This document shows, piece after piece, positions 1 through 9,900 of a DNA stretch of 64,000 nucleotides; positions within the stretch are counted from its first letter, which is position 1; each line of letters opens with the position of its first letter. The position numbers and the translations under genes are program-made. The notes under the pieces are model-generated. The model searched no databases. It was not told the origin of the DNA and saw only the letters and a list, made by a program, of their open reading frames with translations. The stretch lies in the NCBI RefSeq assembly GCF_000485595.1, contig NW_014577136.1:56296-120295 (forward strand), given 5' to 3'. Source of the DNA: Priapulus caudatus (taxonomy: Eukaryota; Priapulida; Priapulimorpha; Priapulimorphida; Priapulidae).

Positions 1-180
1 CATCGTTCCGACTGCCAGAAATCCAATATGGCTATACCATGCATAATTAGGTAAACCGTAAAATCGAAAAATAGAGACTTTGTTTTGATGTTTAGGCCCA
101 TGTTCTTAACACCAAGGATTCCATCGTCTATAGGACTTATATATTTAACAGTAAGTTATTATTATATATGAAAATGTTAA

Positions 181-1065
181 AGGAATAATATGTCCATTGA
201 TTATGCAATGGTGACGAATGCTAGAGTAACTGGCACCTTTTGTAATTAATAAGTACATTACCTTATAGCCGAACGCGTATTAGTTTGTCCAATATCACTG
301 CTGGTTACTAAGAAATGTCTAATTGAAATCCGCAGTCCACTAAATGTTTACAGTTTACAGTTTCACTTTCAAACCGCTGCCGGCGAAGCGGGTGTGATAC
401 AGATTTATAGTGCACCGGACATTTTCGCACGCATGCTCGGTCGTACCTAATGCTAGCGATAGTACAGTACCGTAACTGTATACGTAACAGTAGCTCTGAT
501 TGTAATGAACGTGGAATCCACGTACGAATCACAGACGCTCTTGATAATGAAGTAGGCTGTGTTGGGGGCCAACACTATGGGGGGATCGCGGACTAACCAC
601 GGCCACAGACTAAACATGGAAAGCAGACGGCACTACGCGTATTTACGTATATTGGTCAAACGAATACACCTGTGTCCGAAATTGAAGACATGTGGGTACC
701 CGTTCATTAGCACCCACGGTTATTTACTTGTGCCTCAATACCGAGAATACGCCCAGAGATACATTCTACGAGCTCATTAGTCAAAGCATCCCACGACAAA
801 CAATTCTCTGCCCAACACCCGTAGCAACATGTGATGTCACCTAACCGTTTTGAGGCTATTTTGCTTGGCAAACAATTTAGCATTGGCACCATGCAGATTA
901 CCAGATTTACGGATTTCAATTAGACATTTCTTAGTAATTAGCAGTGATATTGGACAAACTAATACGCGTTTGGCTATAATTAAGGTAATGTACTTATTAA
1001 CTACACAAGGTGCCAGTTACTCTAGCATTCGTTAACATTGCATAATCAATGGACCTATTATGCCT
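181..1065. mobile_element. Kolobok-like MITE with long TIRs and TTAA target duplication
   Basis: The element begins AGGAATAATATGTCC and ends in the reverse complement of AGGCATAATAGGTCC. The inverted repeats run for about 155 bp (181-335 against about 910-1065). It is flanked by TTAA on both sides (177-180 and 1066-1069). The opposite arm of the host palindrome keeps the unoccupied site with a single TTAA (near 3656-3661), so insertion boundaries are read directly. TTAA duplication with an AGG terminus fits Kolobok (piggyBac ends usually start CCC). The interior has no convincing transposase, so it is non-autonomous. Confidence 0.8.
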
Positions 1066-1125
1066 TTAAATATTATGATGCAGCTAGATCGTGGAATACA
1101 TAGATGAACACCCAACACCATCAAA

Positions 1126-2046
1126 CTAGTTACTATTCGCCTTCGTCTTTGTGGTTGTGGTCCTGTCCAGATCCTCTTCTCCTTCCGTCTGATCTTCATA
1201 TCCTTCTTCAGCATCATCTCGTTGTGTCAGTGAGTTACAACACTCATTTCCTCCTTTACACACACAGTCGCTGGTACATGACAATCCATTTGCTGCACAA
1301 CCACACTTCCTGCTGCAGGCATTCCCCTCTGCTCGGCAGCTGCAGCTAATGACGTCCATGAGGTTTTTTGGTGCGGTAGGTTCTTTTGACAGCACTGGTA
1401 CCACTTCATCATAAATTTACAGTAACTTCCCATCCATAGTTAGTGATTTGGACAGCAGGAGGGTCAGCCTTGTCCGCAGCCTTCCATAGCATCATTTGGA
1501 GATGTGCTCTCCGGATATGGAGTCCCAGGTTGATGTCTGTTGGTGGAAGGGACTTCACGGATAGAGGATTCTTTCACTTGCGATAAATCTCGTATCTGGA
1601 AACATTCATTGACGTGCTTTTCTTCTGGCCATATAAATGTAGAAAGAAGGCTTTGCCAGTTGCCATCAGGTCACTGTCAGGGGCATCGTCCTCTCCAAGA
1701 ACTGAGTCTAGTCCAGCAATATCGGTCTGGTTGAGCACTTTCAGGGCGGACACTTTCCCTTTCCCATTAGGATAGGACACAGTGTCACAGCCTGAGAGTG
1801 CGTGCATTCCCAATATTCCCTTGCATTTCTCCCCGAGCTTGGTGACAGTGGCATTGATGTCAAGCACGGATCCATCCCACTTCTCCATCTGAACATGGCA
1901 TGATACTCCATCCTTCCAGCACCAGTACATGAGCAGCTCGAATACTTATGTGTCGTCACTAAGGATACACACAGTCCGAGCTCCCACCGATGCAGCACGA
2001 AGCATGTAGCTGATGAGAGATACGTCTGCTTCATCATGATGCACAA
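1126..2046 (-). pseudogene. Inverted partial copy of transposon ORF (CXC-domain end)
   Basis: Minus-strand reading frames at 1574-1930 and 1126-1404 encode a conserved block containing GMHALSGCDTVSYP and KAFFLHLYGQ, followed by a cysteine-rich CXC segment (CSCRAEGNACSRKCGCAANG). The same products are encoded on + at 2700-3480. Frameshifts separate the pieces, so it is not functional. The CXC motif resembles tesmin/TSO1-like CXC domains, found in many invertebrate transposon-associated proteins. It lacks the upstream PIN-like part because that part lies in the unduplicated spacer. Confidence 0.6.
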
Positions 2047-2159
2047 TACTGTTGGCTTCGCTCACAAGTTCAATGTTGCTACCAATATCAAAAAGTGTAA
2101 AGGTGAAAAACTAAATTGTCTATAACCTGGAAACGGTATTCGTCCGTCTCCTGATCGTT

Positions 2160-3480
2160 GGACAAAAGCGGAACCTTGAGTTGTCTGCTGTCTTCCATCA
2201 TGAGCTGTGCTCTGTTCCTCCATCACTCATCGACGAGTATGGATTCCTCCGAAAGGGAATCAAGTCAGTACTAGTTAAACATCTCAGCATCATCATAAGG
2301 AACCCTCTTCCCCCTGACACTCTGCTGGTGGACGCCTCTCAGCTACTTTACCACACTGTCTGGCCATCCTTGGGTACAGTGGGTGATCTTGCTGAAGGAA
2401 GGAAATCTTGCCTCATCAACTACAGAGGGGCAGACACATGTCATCTTCGATCGGCATGAAGGTATCAGTGCAAAGGATCACGAGAGGCAGAGGAGAGCCG
2501 GGGAAGGATCCACTGCATATCAACTGACTCTGAACTCACCACTAGCTGGTCGTGATGCCATCATGAAAAACAAGAACAACAACAGGCAGCTCTCACAACT
2601 ACTCTGCACACATGATCTTGGTAGCACCATTGAACTTGTGAGCCAAGCCAACAGTATTGTGCATCATGATGAAGCAGACATATCTCTCATCAGCTACATG
2701 CTTCGTGCTGCATCGGTGGGAGCTCGGACTGTGTGCATCCAGTCCTTAGTGATGACACAGATGTATTCGTGCTGCTCGTGTACTGCATGGTGCTGGAAGG
2801 ATGGAGTATCATGCCATGTTTAGATGGAGAAGTGGGATGGATCCGTGCTTGACATCAATGCCACTGTCACCAAGCTCGGAGAGAAATGCAAGGGAATATT
2901 GGGAATGCACGCACTCTCAGGCTGTGACACTATTGTCTATCCTAAGTGCGGAAAGGGAAAGGATGTCCCCCTGAAAGTGCCTCAACCAGACCGATATTGC
3001 TGGACTAGACTCAGTTCTTGGAGAGGACGATGCCACTGACAGTGACCTGATGGCAACTGGCAAAGCCTTCTTCCTACATTTATATGGCCAGAAGAAATGC
3101 ACGCTCAATGAATGCTTCCAGGTACGAGATTATCGCAAGTGAAAGAATCCTCATCGTGAAGTCGCTTCACCAACAAACATCAACCTGGGACTCCATATCC
3201 GGGAGCACATCTCCAAATGATGCTATGGAAGGCTGCGGACAGAAGGCCTGACCCTCCTGCTGGTCCAAATCGACTAACTATGGATGGGAGTACTGTAAAT
3301 GATGAAGTGGCTACCAGTGCCTGTCAAAATAACTACCGCACCAAAACCTCATGGACGTCTATTAGCTGCAGCTGCCGAGCAGAGGGTGATGCTCAGCAGG
3401 AAGTGTGGTTGCTGCAGCAAATTGGATTGTCATGTACCAGCTACTGTGGTGTGTGAAGGAGGAAATGAGTGTGTGTAACT
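2160..3480 (+). pseudogene. Degenerate transposon protein: PIN/FEN-like part, HALSGCDT block, CXC cysteine cluster
   Basis: Frames at 2181-2459, 2383-2823 and 2824-3039, plus 3217-3456, form one broken protein. In order: LLVDASQLLYHTVWPS followed by HVIFDRHEGISAKDHERQRR, resembling the N-terminal acidic core of FEN1/XPG-type PIN nucleases; then DEADISLISYML; then GMHALSGCDT; then a CXC-like cysteine cluster ending near 3480. An in-frame TAG at 2821-2823 and at least two frameshifts disable it. The whole unit lies inside the inverted-repeat element. Assignment to a particular transposon superfamily is not possible from the sequence alone. Confidence 0.55.
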
Positions 3481-3785
3481 CACTGACACAACGACGGATG
3501 ATGCTTAGAAAGATATGAAGAGCAGAAGGAAGTAGAAGATGGATCTAGAGACTGGAGAGAATAATCACAACCATGAAGGATGAAGGCGATAGTAAGTAGT
3601 TGATGGTGTTGGGTGTTTATCTATGTATTCCATGATCTAGCCTGCATCATAATATTTAACATTTTTTATTAATAATAACTTACTGTTAAATATATAAGTT
3701 CTATAGATGATGGAATCCTTGCTAGTGTATACCTCCCATTATGCATGGCGCCATATGCATTTCTGGCAGTGGAAGCGATGGTAGG

Positions 3786-4179
3786 GGTTTGATGCTCATG
3801 CCAGATCCGAATTGGGGTTAGCCGCTAAACAGTTACCGCTGGAGGCAGGCCACATCTGCAGAGGTGAAGAATTATCCGCGTACCCAGATGCGAACCCGCG
3901 TACTTAAGAGTGGGGCGGGGGAGTGCGGGTTTATTTTTGCTGTGGTGTGGCTGATGGAGTTATTAATATGTTTATGAGCGATTCACGGTGATAGTAGTGG
4001 GTGATGATGTGCAAGTGGGTGTTTCTCTTTCTTGTGTTATGCTGAGGCAGTTAGGTATATCCGACCGGCCCTCATCTTCCGTTATGTAGATTCCTGTATG
4101 TATGTAGTAAGGTACAGTGTGTCCATGACCTGCCAAAAGCCCCTACTGTCGTAACACGAACCTATATTTCGCGCTGACA
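3786..4179. other. Non-coding spacer
   Basis: I see no gene here. GGGGTTAGCCGCTA occurs at about 3814 and in reverse complement near 6340. This could be a pair of terminal inverted repeats around the GT-rich tract, but the match is only 14 bp. Confidence 0.4.
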
Positions 4180-5262
4180 ATGATATATGCGTGAGTGCGT
4201 GGGGTGTGCACGGACGTGCATTTGTGCTGTGCGTGCGCTGATGGTCCATTCACGTACCGTGCATGCGTGCGTGTGTGCGTGGGGTGTCGCCGGTCCACGG
4301 TGGTGATGCGTGCCGGCTGTAACAGTACATGTGCGTGGTCTCACGTCGTGCCGGGTGTGCACGTACTCCAGTGCGTGCATCGGTAGCGTGGCCGTGCGTG
4401 TGTACGTACAGTGCGTGCATGCGTATGTGTGTGCTGCGTGCCGTGTGTACGCCGCACGTACAGGTGCGTGCATGCGTGCGTATGTACGTGCGTACGTGCG
4501 GTGTCACGTACACAGTCGTCCGTACGTGCGTGTCGTGTGGTCATACACGTAGCGCTGCATGCGTGCGTGGTGGGGTGTGCCTGCACCGTGGCGTCGTGGC
4601 ACGTCTAGTGGCGTGCGCTGTGTGCCGTGCGTGTGCACGATATCGTGCGTGCATGCACGTGGTTGTGGTGCGGGTTTTGGTGTGAACGTACTCTGTGCGT
4701 GCATGCGTTGCGGTGTGGCGTCGCGTGCGTATACGTGCACTGCTATTGCGTGTGTGCCCGGACTGCGTGCATCGCGTATGTGTTGTGCTTCGTGCAGTGA
4801 GTATGCACGCTACAGTGTGCGTGCATGCGTGCAGTATGTACGATGCGTGCGTGCGTGCTTGCACGTAACACTCACTAGCGTAGCATGCTGTGCATCCGTG
4901 CGTGCGTTTAGCAGCGTACACGTATGTGCGTGCTGCGTGGTGTACCGTGCGTACACATGCGTGCATGCGCTGCGTGTGTGCGTGTAAACGTGCATGTGTG
5001 TGGTGCGTGTGCGTGTAGGTCATACATGTACGTGCGTGTGGTGCGTCGCGCTGTTGCAGTTACACGCGTGTGCCCATGCCGTGCGTGCGGTTGCACGGTC
5101 CACGTGATATACGTGTATGGCGTGCGTGCGTGCGTGCGTGCGTGCGTAGGCACGTACATGTGGCGCACGTACAAGTGGTTGGTGCGTGCGTGTGTGCCGT
5201 GCGTGCGTGCGTGGCGTGGGTGCGTGCGATGACGTACGTGTGTGCTTGCGTCCATATGTGAA
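4180..5262. repeat. Degenerate GTGC/GCGT minisatellite tract
   Basis: More than 1 kb is made of GTGCGTGC, CATGCGTG and GTACGTGC variants, with short perfect (GTGC)n runs near 5120-5150. Alternating purine-pyrimidine composition favours Z-DNA. All reading frames across it are low-complexity (Cys/Val/Arg on +, His/Thr/Ala/Arg on -) and should not be called genes. Confidence 0.85.
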
Positions 5263-6939
5263 GTGGTCGTGTTTTTATTCTTTTGTAAGTGTGATGAGGC
5301 ATTAATGGTAATCAATGTTTTATTGAGTATCCGTGATATTCAGCTGCCGTGCATATGTGATGGTGTTTTATTCTTATTGCGTGTGCTCAGGACGTTATGT
5401 AATATGTTTTTTATTGAGATTGCACCACGGTGATACTTAGTGGTGCATATGTGAAGTGCGGGTGTTGTATTCTTTTTGCGCTTGCTGCTCAGGAGTTACT
5501 GTAATATGTTTATTGAGACTCAGCTACAAGAACTCAAGTCTGCCAATAGACAAATTATGTATATTCTGTATTTCTTAATAAGCAGTCCACTTTATTACAG
5601 AACACTAGGCATTACTGCTCGACAATAGCCTCGCCTAAGTTGGAAATTATAAAGCACCACGTTTAACAATTTTCACCAAGAGAAATCTTCCTGATGCGCG
5701 CAGTCTCTTTTTAAATTTTTTCATATGTCCTTCGCTTAGACCAATGACCTCTCTACATGAATCTCTTAGATGCCGATTATACGTCTATCCTAACAAACTG
5801 TCTTCTGCATTTACAGTTGGGATTTTCGCTTGAGCATTGACGGCGTCGTTTACATGCATCGCTCTCCTTACTAGCAAACCGATCCTGGAACCATAATTCC
5901 TCTATCGTGACATGATGCCTGTTCACTCCCTGTCAAACATAGCACATACTACATAGCTCATAGACCTCTGCAATAATTTGATCGCGGTCACTGCGGCGCT
6001 ACCACTCATAAGCTATCACTGACTAAAGCTAACAGCTCTTGGGCACACAGCCGATGCATCGTTTTAAACCCGTGTTCTTGTTTTGTAGCGTAGAGAATAA
6101 TTGTAAATTTTTCGTGGATTTTCTCAACTATCTCACAGCAACTCCCTCCATTTGTAGTTTCAGATTCGGGTTCGCTGGAAACTATATGACCAGCTTTAGC
6201 CGACTTACAACCAGGAACACAACAGTACGAAGGCCTTTTAACTTGGTTATATCGCTATGATTCCTGTATCTTTACAACTGACTCGTTCGTTGCGCAATCG
6301 TTGTAACACCTCTAACTCCCGCTGCGCCACCTGGCGGAAAAGCTAGCGGCTAACCCCATTGCTTAGTGTCGAAAACATATGGGTCTAGACACACGAATAA
6401 AGTCTCTATGTGGATTACTAAGGAAGATATTCTTGATTTAGTGATTTGACCTAATTAATATGCTAATTAGGCCGATTATGCAAGATGCTACACATGCAAA
6501 TTAGCATCCGGCAGTTTCTGAGTCCTTATGACCTGTTTATTGCATTTCCAACATAAAACCTTATAGTACTCAACATTTCTAGGTTCAATAAAGAACACAT
6601 AGGGGTGGCTAGTGGACTATTTACTAACACTGTGATGATAAAAGTGTTTGCTTGCAAGTTTGTAACTGATATTGTATGTATATGTATGTATATGTGAGTG
6701 CATGCGTGCGTGGGTGCGTGCGTGCGTATGTTTTTATTTATTTAATTATATATTACATATATATATATATATATATTATATATTATATATTATATGTGTC
6801 ATGCGTCTACATCCTCTTCTAATCTTCTAGTCATGTCAGTAAGTTGTTACACAGCAGATTCAACCAATTGTTATCAGTGTTAGAGCAACTTCTGGTTTCA
6901 TTATGTTTGACACAGAACTATAATATGTAATTTTTATAG
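5263..6939. other. Non-coding region upstream of nardilysin exons, with TATG/AT microsatellites
   Basis: No convincing exon was found. The stretch may be an intron of nardilysin or intergenic DNA. A mixed microsatellite lies at about 6670-6800: TATGTATATG, then GTGCGTGC, then (AT)n and TATATTA units. Confidence 0.5.
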
Positions 6940-9900
6940 GAACCAGTAATGATAACAGATAGCCCATGTAATCGACTATGGTATAAGAAGGACACCAAGT
7001 TCAACGTTCCAAAGGGTTACACTAAATTTCGCCTTGCATCACCACTACCAAACTCAACCCCAATCAGGTATTGTTGTATAGGATAAATACTGATGTATTG
7101 CCTTTAGAAATAAAAATTGCCTAAGGTGCTAAATACCCACTCATCTGACTATAATACTTGGGCCTTCAAATGCATTAAGAAATCATTTATCACCTGAATG
7201 TGTACATTACTAGGTTTCAATCCTTGATTTATATCCCGCATGTTTATATTAAATTAAGTTGTGTTAATATTTCTTGTGACTGTAGCTCTCTATGTTTTTC
7301 AGTCTGGCCTGCATGGATCTCTTCATCCACGTTATTGAACACAATCTGAATGAGGTAGCTTATGCTGCTTATGCTGCCGACTTGTCCTACTCCATCAGAG
7401 GTCTTCCAACCGGCGTCATCATCAAGATTGATGGATTTAACCACACACTACCGGTACTGCTTTACTAGTCGAAAGCAGCCAAGTATAGTGTTATGCTAAT
7501 ACTAGATGAATTCTTGGTATTGAGTTAGTATGTATACCTCTATATGCAATCTCAGTTAGCAAAACTAATCGTTTGTCGAGCAGATCATCTCATTAAGTGT
7601 TTGAGGCAGAGACCACACTTCTCTCTATTTATTCTATGTGGTAATTGCCTATCGTAATGCTCTACACTACAATAGTACAATCTGGTTCTTTAAGTGATCG
7701 TGCCTATGCCTGGTTTGGTTGGCTTCACCGCGATGGTAACACACTGCCACCATAAATCTACTTGTGCTGTAACGCCACCTCTATCTTTATAATTTAGTAT
7801 TACTACGTATGTTCCAGTTGCTGTTTGACACAGTGGTGGGCCACATTGCCGAGTTTGACTGCACTGAAGAGTTGTTCACTCTTGTTAGAAATCTCGTGAA
7901 GAAAATGTACACAAATATCATCATAAAACCTGAAAAAATGAACAGGTGAGAACATAAATATATTGGGCAATGTATGATATGCATTCCATACTATTTTATT
8001 CCAGAAGAAATCTCCATTTTTAGCTCACCTTGACATCGTCAAGATGAGCTATTGCTATGGGGTGTCGTTCGTCGTACGTCCGTCCGTCTGTTTGTCCGTC
8101 AACATTGGCTACAGTATATAACATATAACATATATTGGCTACGGTCAACGATAACTTGAGAACCATTTGACCCACATGTTTCAAATTGCATACAGTTGTT
8201 ACTCCTATGGGAAAGATGTGAACGTCCTATTTTGGAATACGTCAGGTGACTTACTTTTGAGCCACGCTCGCTTTTTGTCAAAATGAAAATGGCCATCTAG
8301 ATTCATTCGATTTTGTTAAATTTACCTACCTACCTATACCTACCTAATCATACCTACGTGTAATATTGTGTTTAAGATTCTTTATTACAGTAATTTGACT
8401 GGAATATTTTATTGCTGTTATTTGCGCGATAATCGAAAACCAAAATGGCGATCATTTAGGCGTAGCGCCATCTCTCGCCCAGATTTCAGACTTTCAGATC
8501 TGAAACATTTATTTTCGCATCAAAACTAACCCTGAAACAAAACAGTGAAATTTCTATTAGTATAAAACGGGGAATAAGGACATTTGATCACATTTTGGTC
8601 CGTCATAAATGAAACACTTACCAAATTTTAAATCTATCATCTCCCTCTTCTATCACACCCAATGTGAGCTATAGTGTCATTGACACTTTCATTTCATGTT
8701 GTTAATGGTTTTCCCATTCTTCTAATGTTTGGTTAATTTTTTAATTCTAACATGTTACCTCTGGTTGTAAAATTTGAAAATGGTGACTAAATGGGACCAT
8801 GCCTCCTGCATCTTTAAAAAAATAAAAACTGCATCATTACTCATACTGACTTGTGTAAAGAACACAAATAGCAAAATGTTTTTCTCTCAGTGTTCCTAGC
8901 TGCCATCATTTTAGTAGCAGTTATAATCTGCATGTTTATATAATTTACATAAATAAAATTGGGCTTTTTTTTTGGATGTCTGCCGGGAAAATTAAGACAC
9001 TGTCCGCTTGGCTATTAATTGTGGTATGTATGTATGTTATCCATTTGGTTTTTATCCCGCAGAGAGCTAAGGCTTCAGATCCTAGAAGAGACAAGATGGA
9101 CGCCTGTCGACAGACTGGGTGTGATAGATCACATCACCAGAGATGACCTGCTCAACTTTGTAGCTAACTTCAAACAGACGATCTGTATTGAGGGACTCGT
9201 ACAGGGCAACTTTACCAGTGCAGTAAGTCATCTAAATATCCACAGGGAAAACTGCCTGCATTTCAACTCTCGAGTCAATCTTCGGTTGAACTGAATGCAA
9301 GCTGACTATTGTTATATAGACGATACACAACAGACAGCTAGAGTGTATAGTAGCTGCTCGATTCCCCAATTAACATATAGTAATAGAATATATAAAATAT
9401 AGCACCATACTTTACCAGGAAGCTCGAGATTTCCTTGTCAAGATTAGGACCAGGCTAGACTGTGCACCCTTGCTGCAAGGCGTGTACCCAGAGATACGTG
9501 TGATGACACTACCGCTGGGAGAGAGATATTGTGCTGTGAAGAGCTTTACTGAGCAGAACAACGTTAACACAGACGTTGTTAGCTACTTCCAGGATGGAGT
9601 AGGGGACTGTCAAAAACTCACTCTGATGAACATCGTCTGTGTAGGTTTTTTTACTATTATGTAATAATAAGTACAGGCATTTTAAATACACTTTACAAAA
9701 GCTAGCTGTTTCGTTGCCGTTTTAAACAAAGAACGTAGCATAGTGTGAAAGGTTTCTGCAATGAAGATTGTAATTGTATAATATATTAATTGAAAGAAAT
9801 GTGTAGAATGCAAAGGATGGCATATAACTTCCAGCACCCAGGCACAGACCTTGCACTTATAATATAGATTCAACTTAGTTTGCGAGTCAGGTGTCACTAA

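Larger units (their letters stand above)
1..3785. mobile_element. Large fold-back (inverted-repeat) transposon relic
   Basis: Sequence from base 1 reappears reverse-complemented near 3785: the block ACTGCCAGAAAT near base 10 matches the reverse complement near 3770, and CTTATATATTTAACAGTAAG occurs in both arms. The left arm covers about 1-2090 and the right arm about 2620-3785, with a single-copy spacer of about 530 bp. The left arm is longer only because a separate element (181-1065) sits in it. The right arm plus spacer holds a degraded coding region on +; the left arm holds an inverted copy of its 3' half on -. The true left end may lie outside the window. This could be a fold-back transposon or one TE copy that underwent inverted duplication. 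Confidence 0.75.

Noticed and set aside
4162-5315. Many overlapping Cys/Val/Arg or His/Thr ORFs of 60-160 codons
   Set aside because: All come from the GTGC/GCGT repeat read in six frames; no domain or codon bias.
3813-6358. GGGGTTAGCCGCTA inverted pair enclosing the GT-rich tract
   Set aside because: A 14-bp match only, no target duplication and divergent flanks; not enough to call an element.
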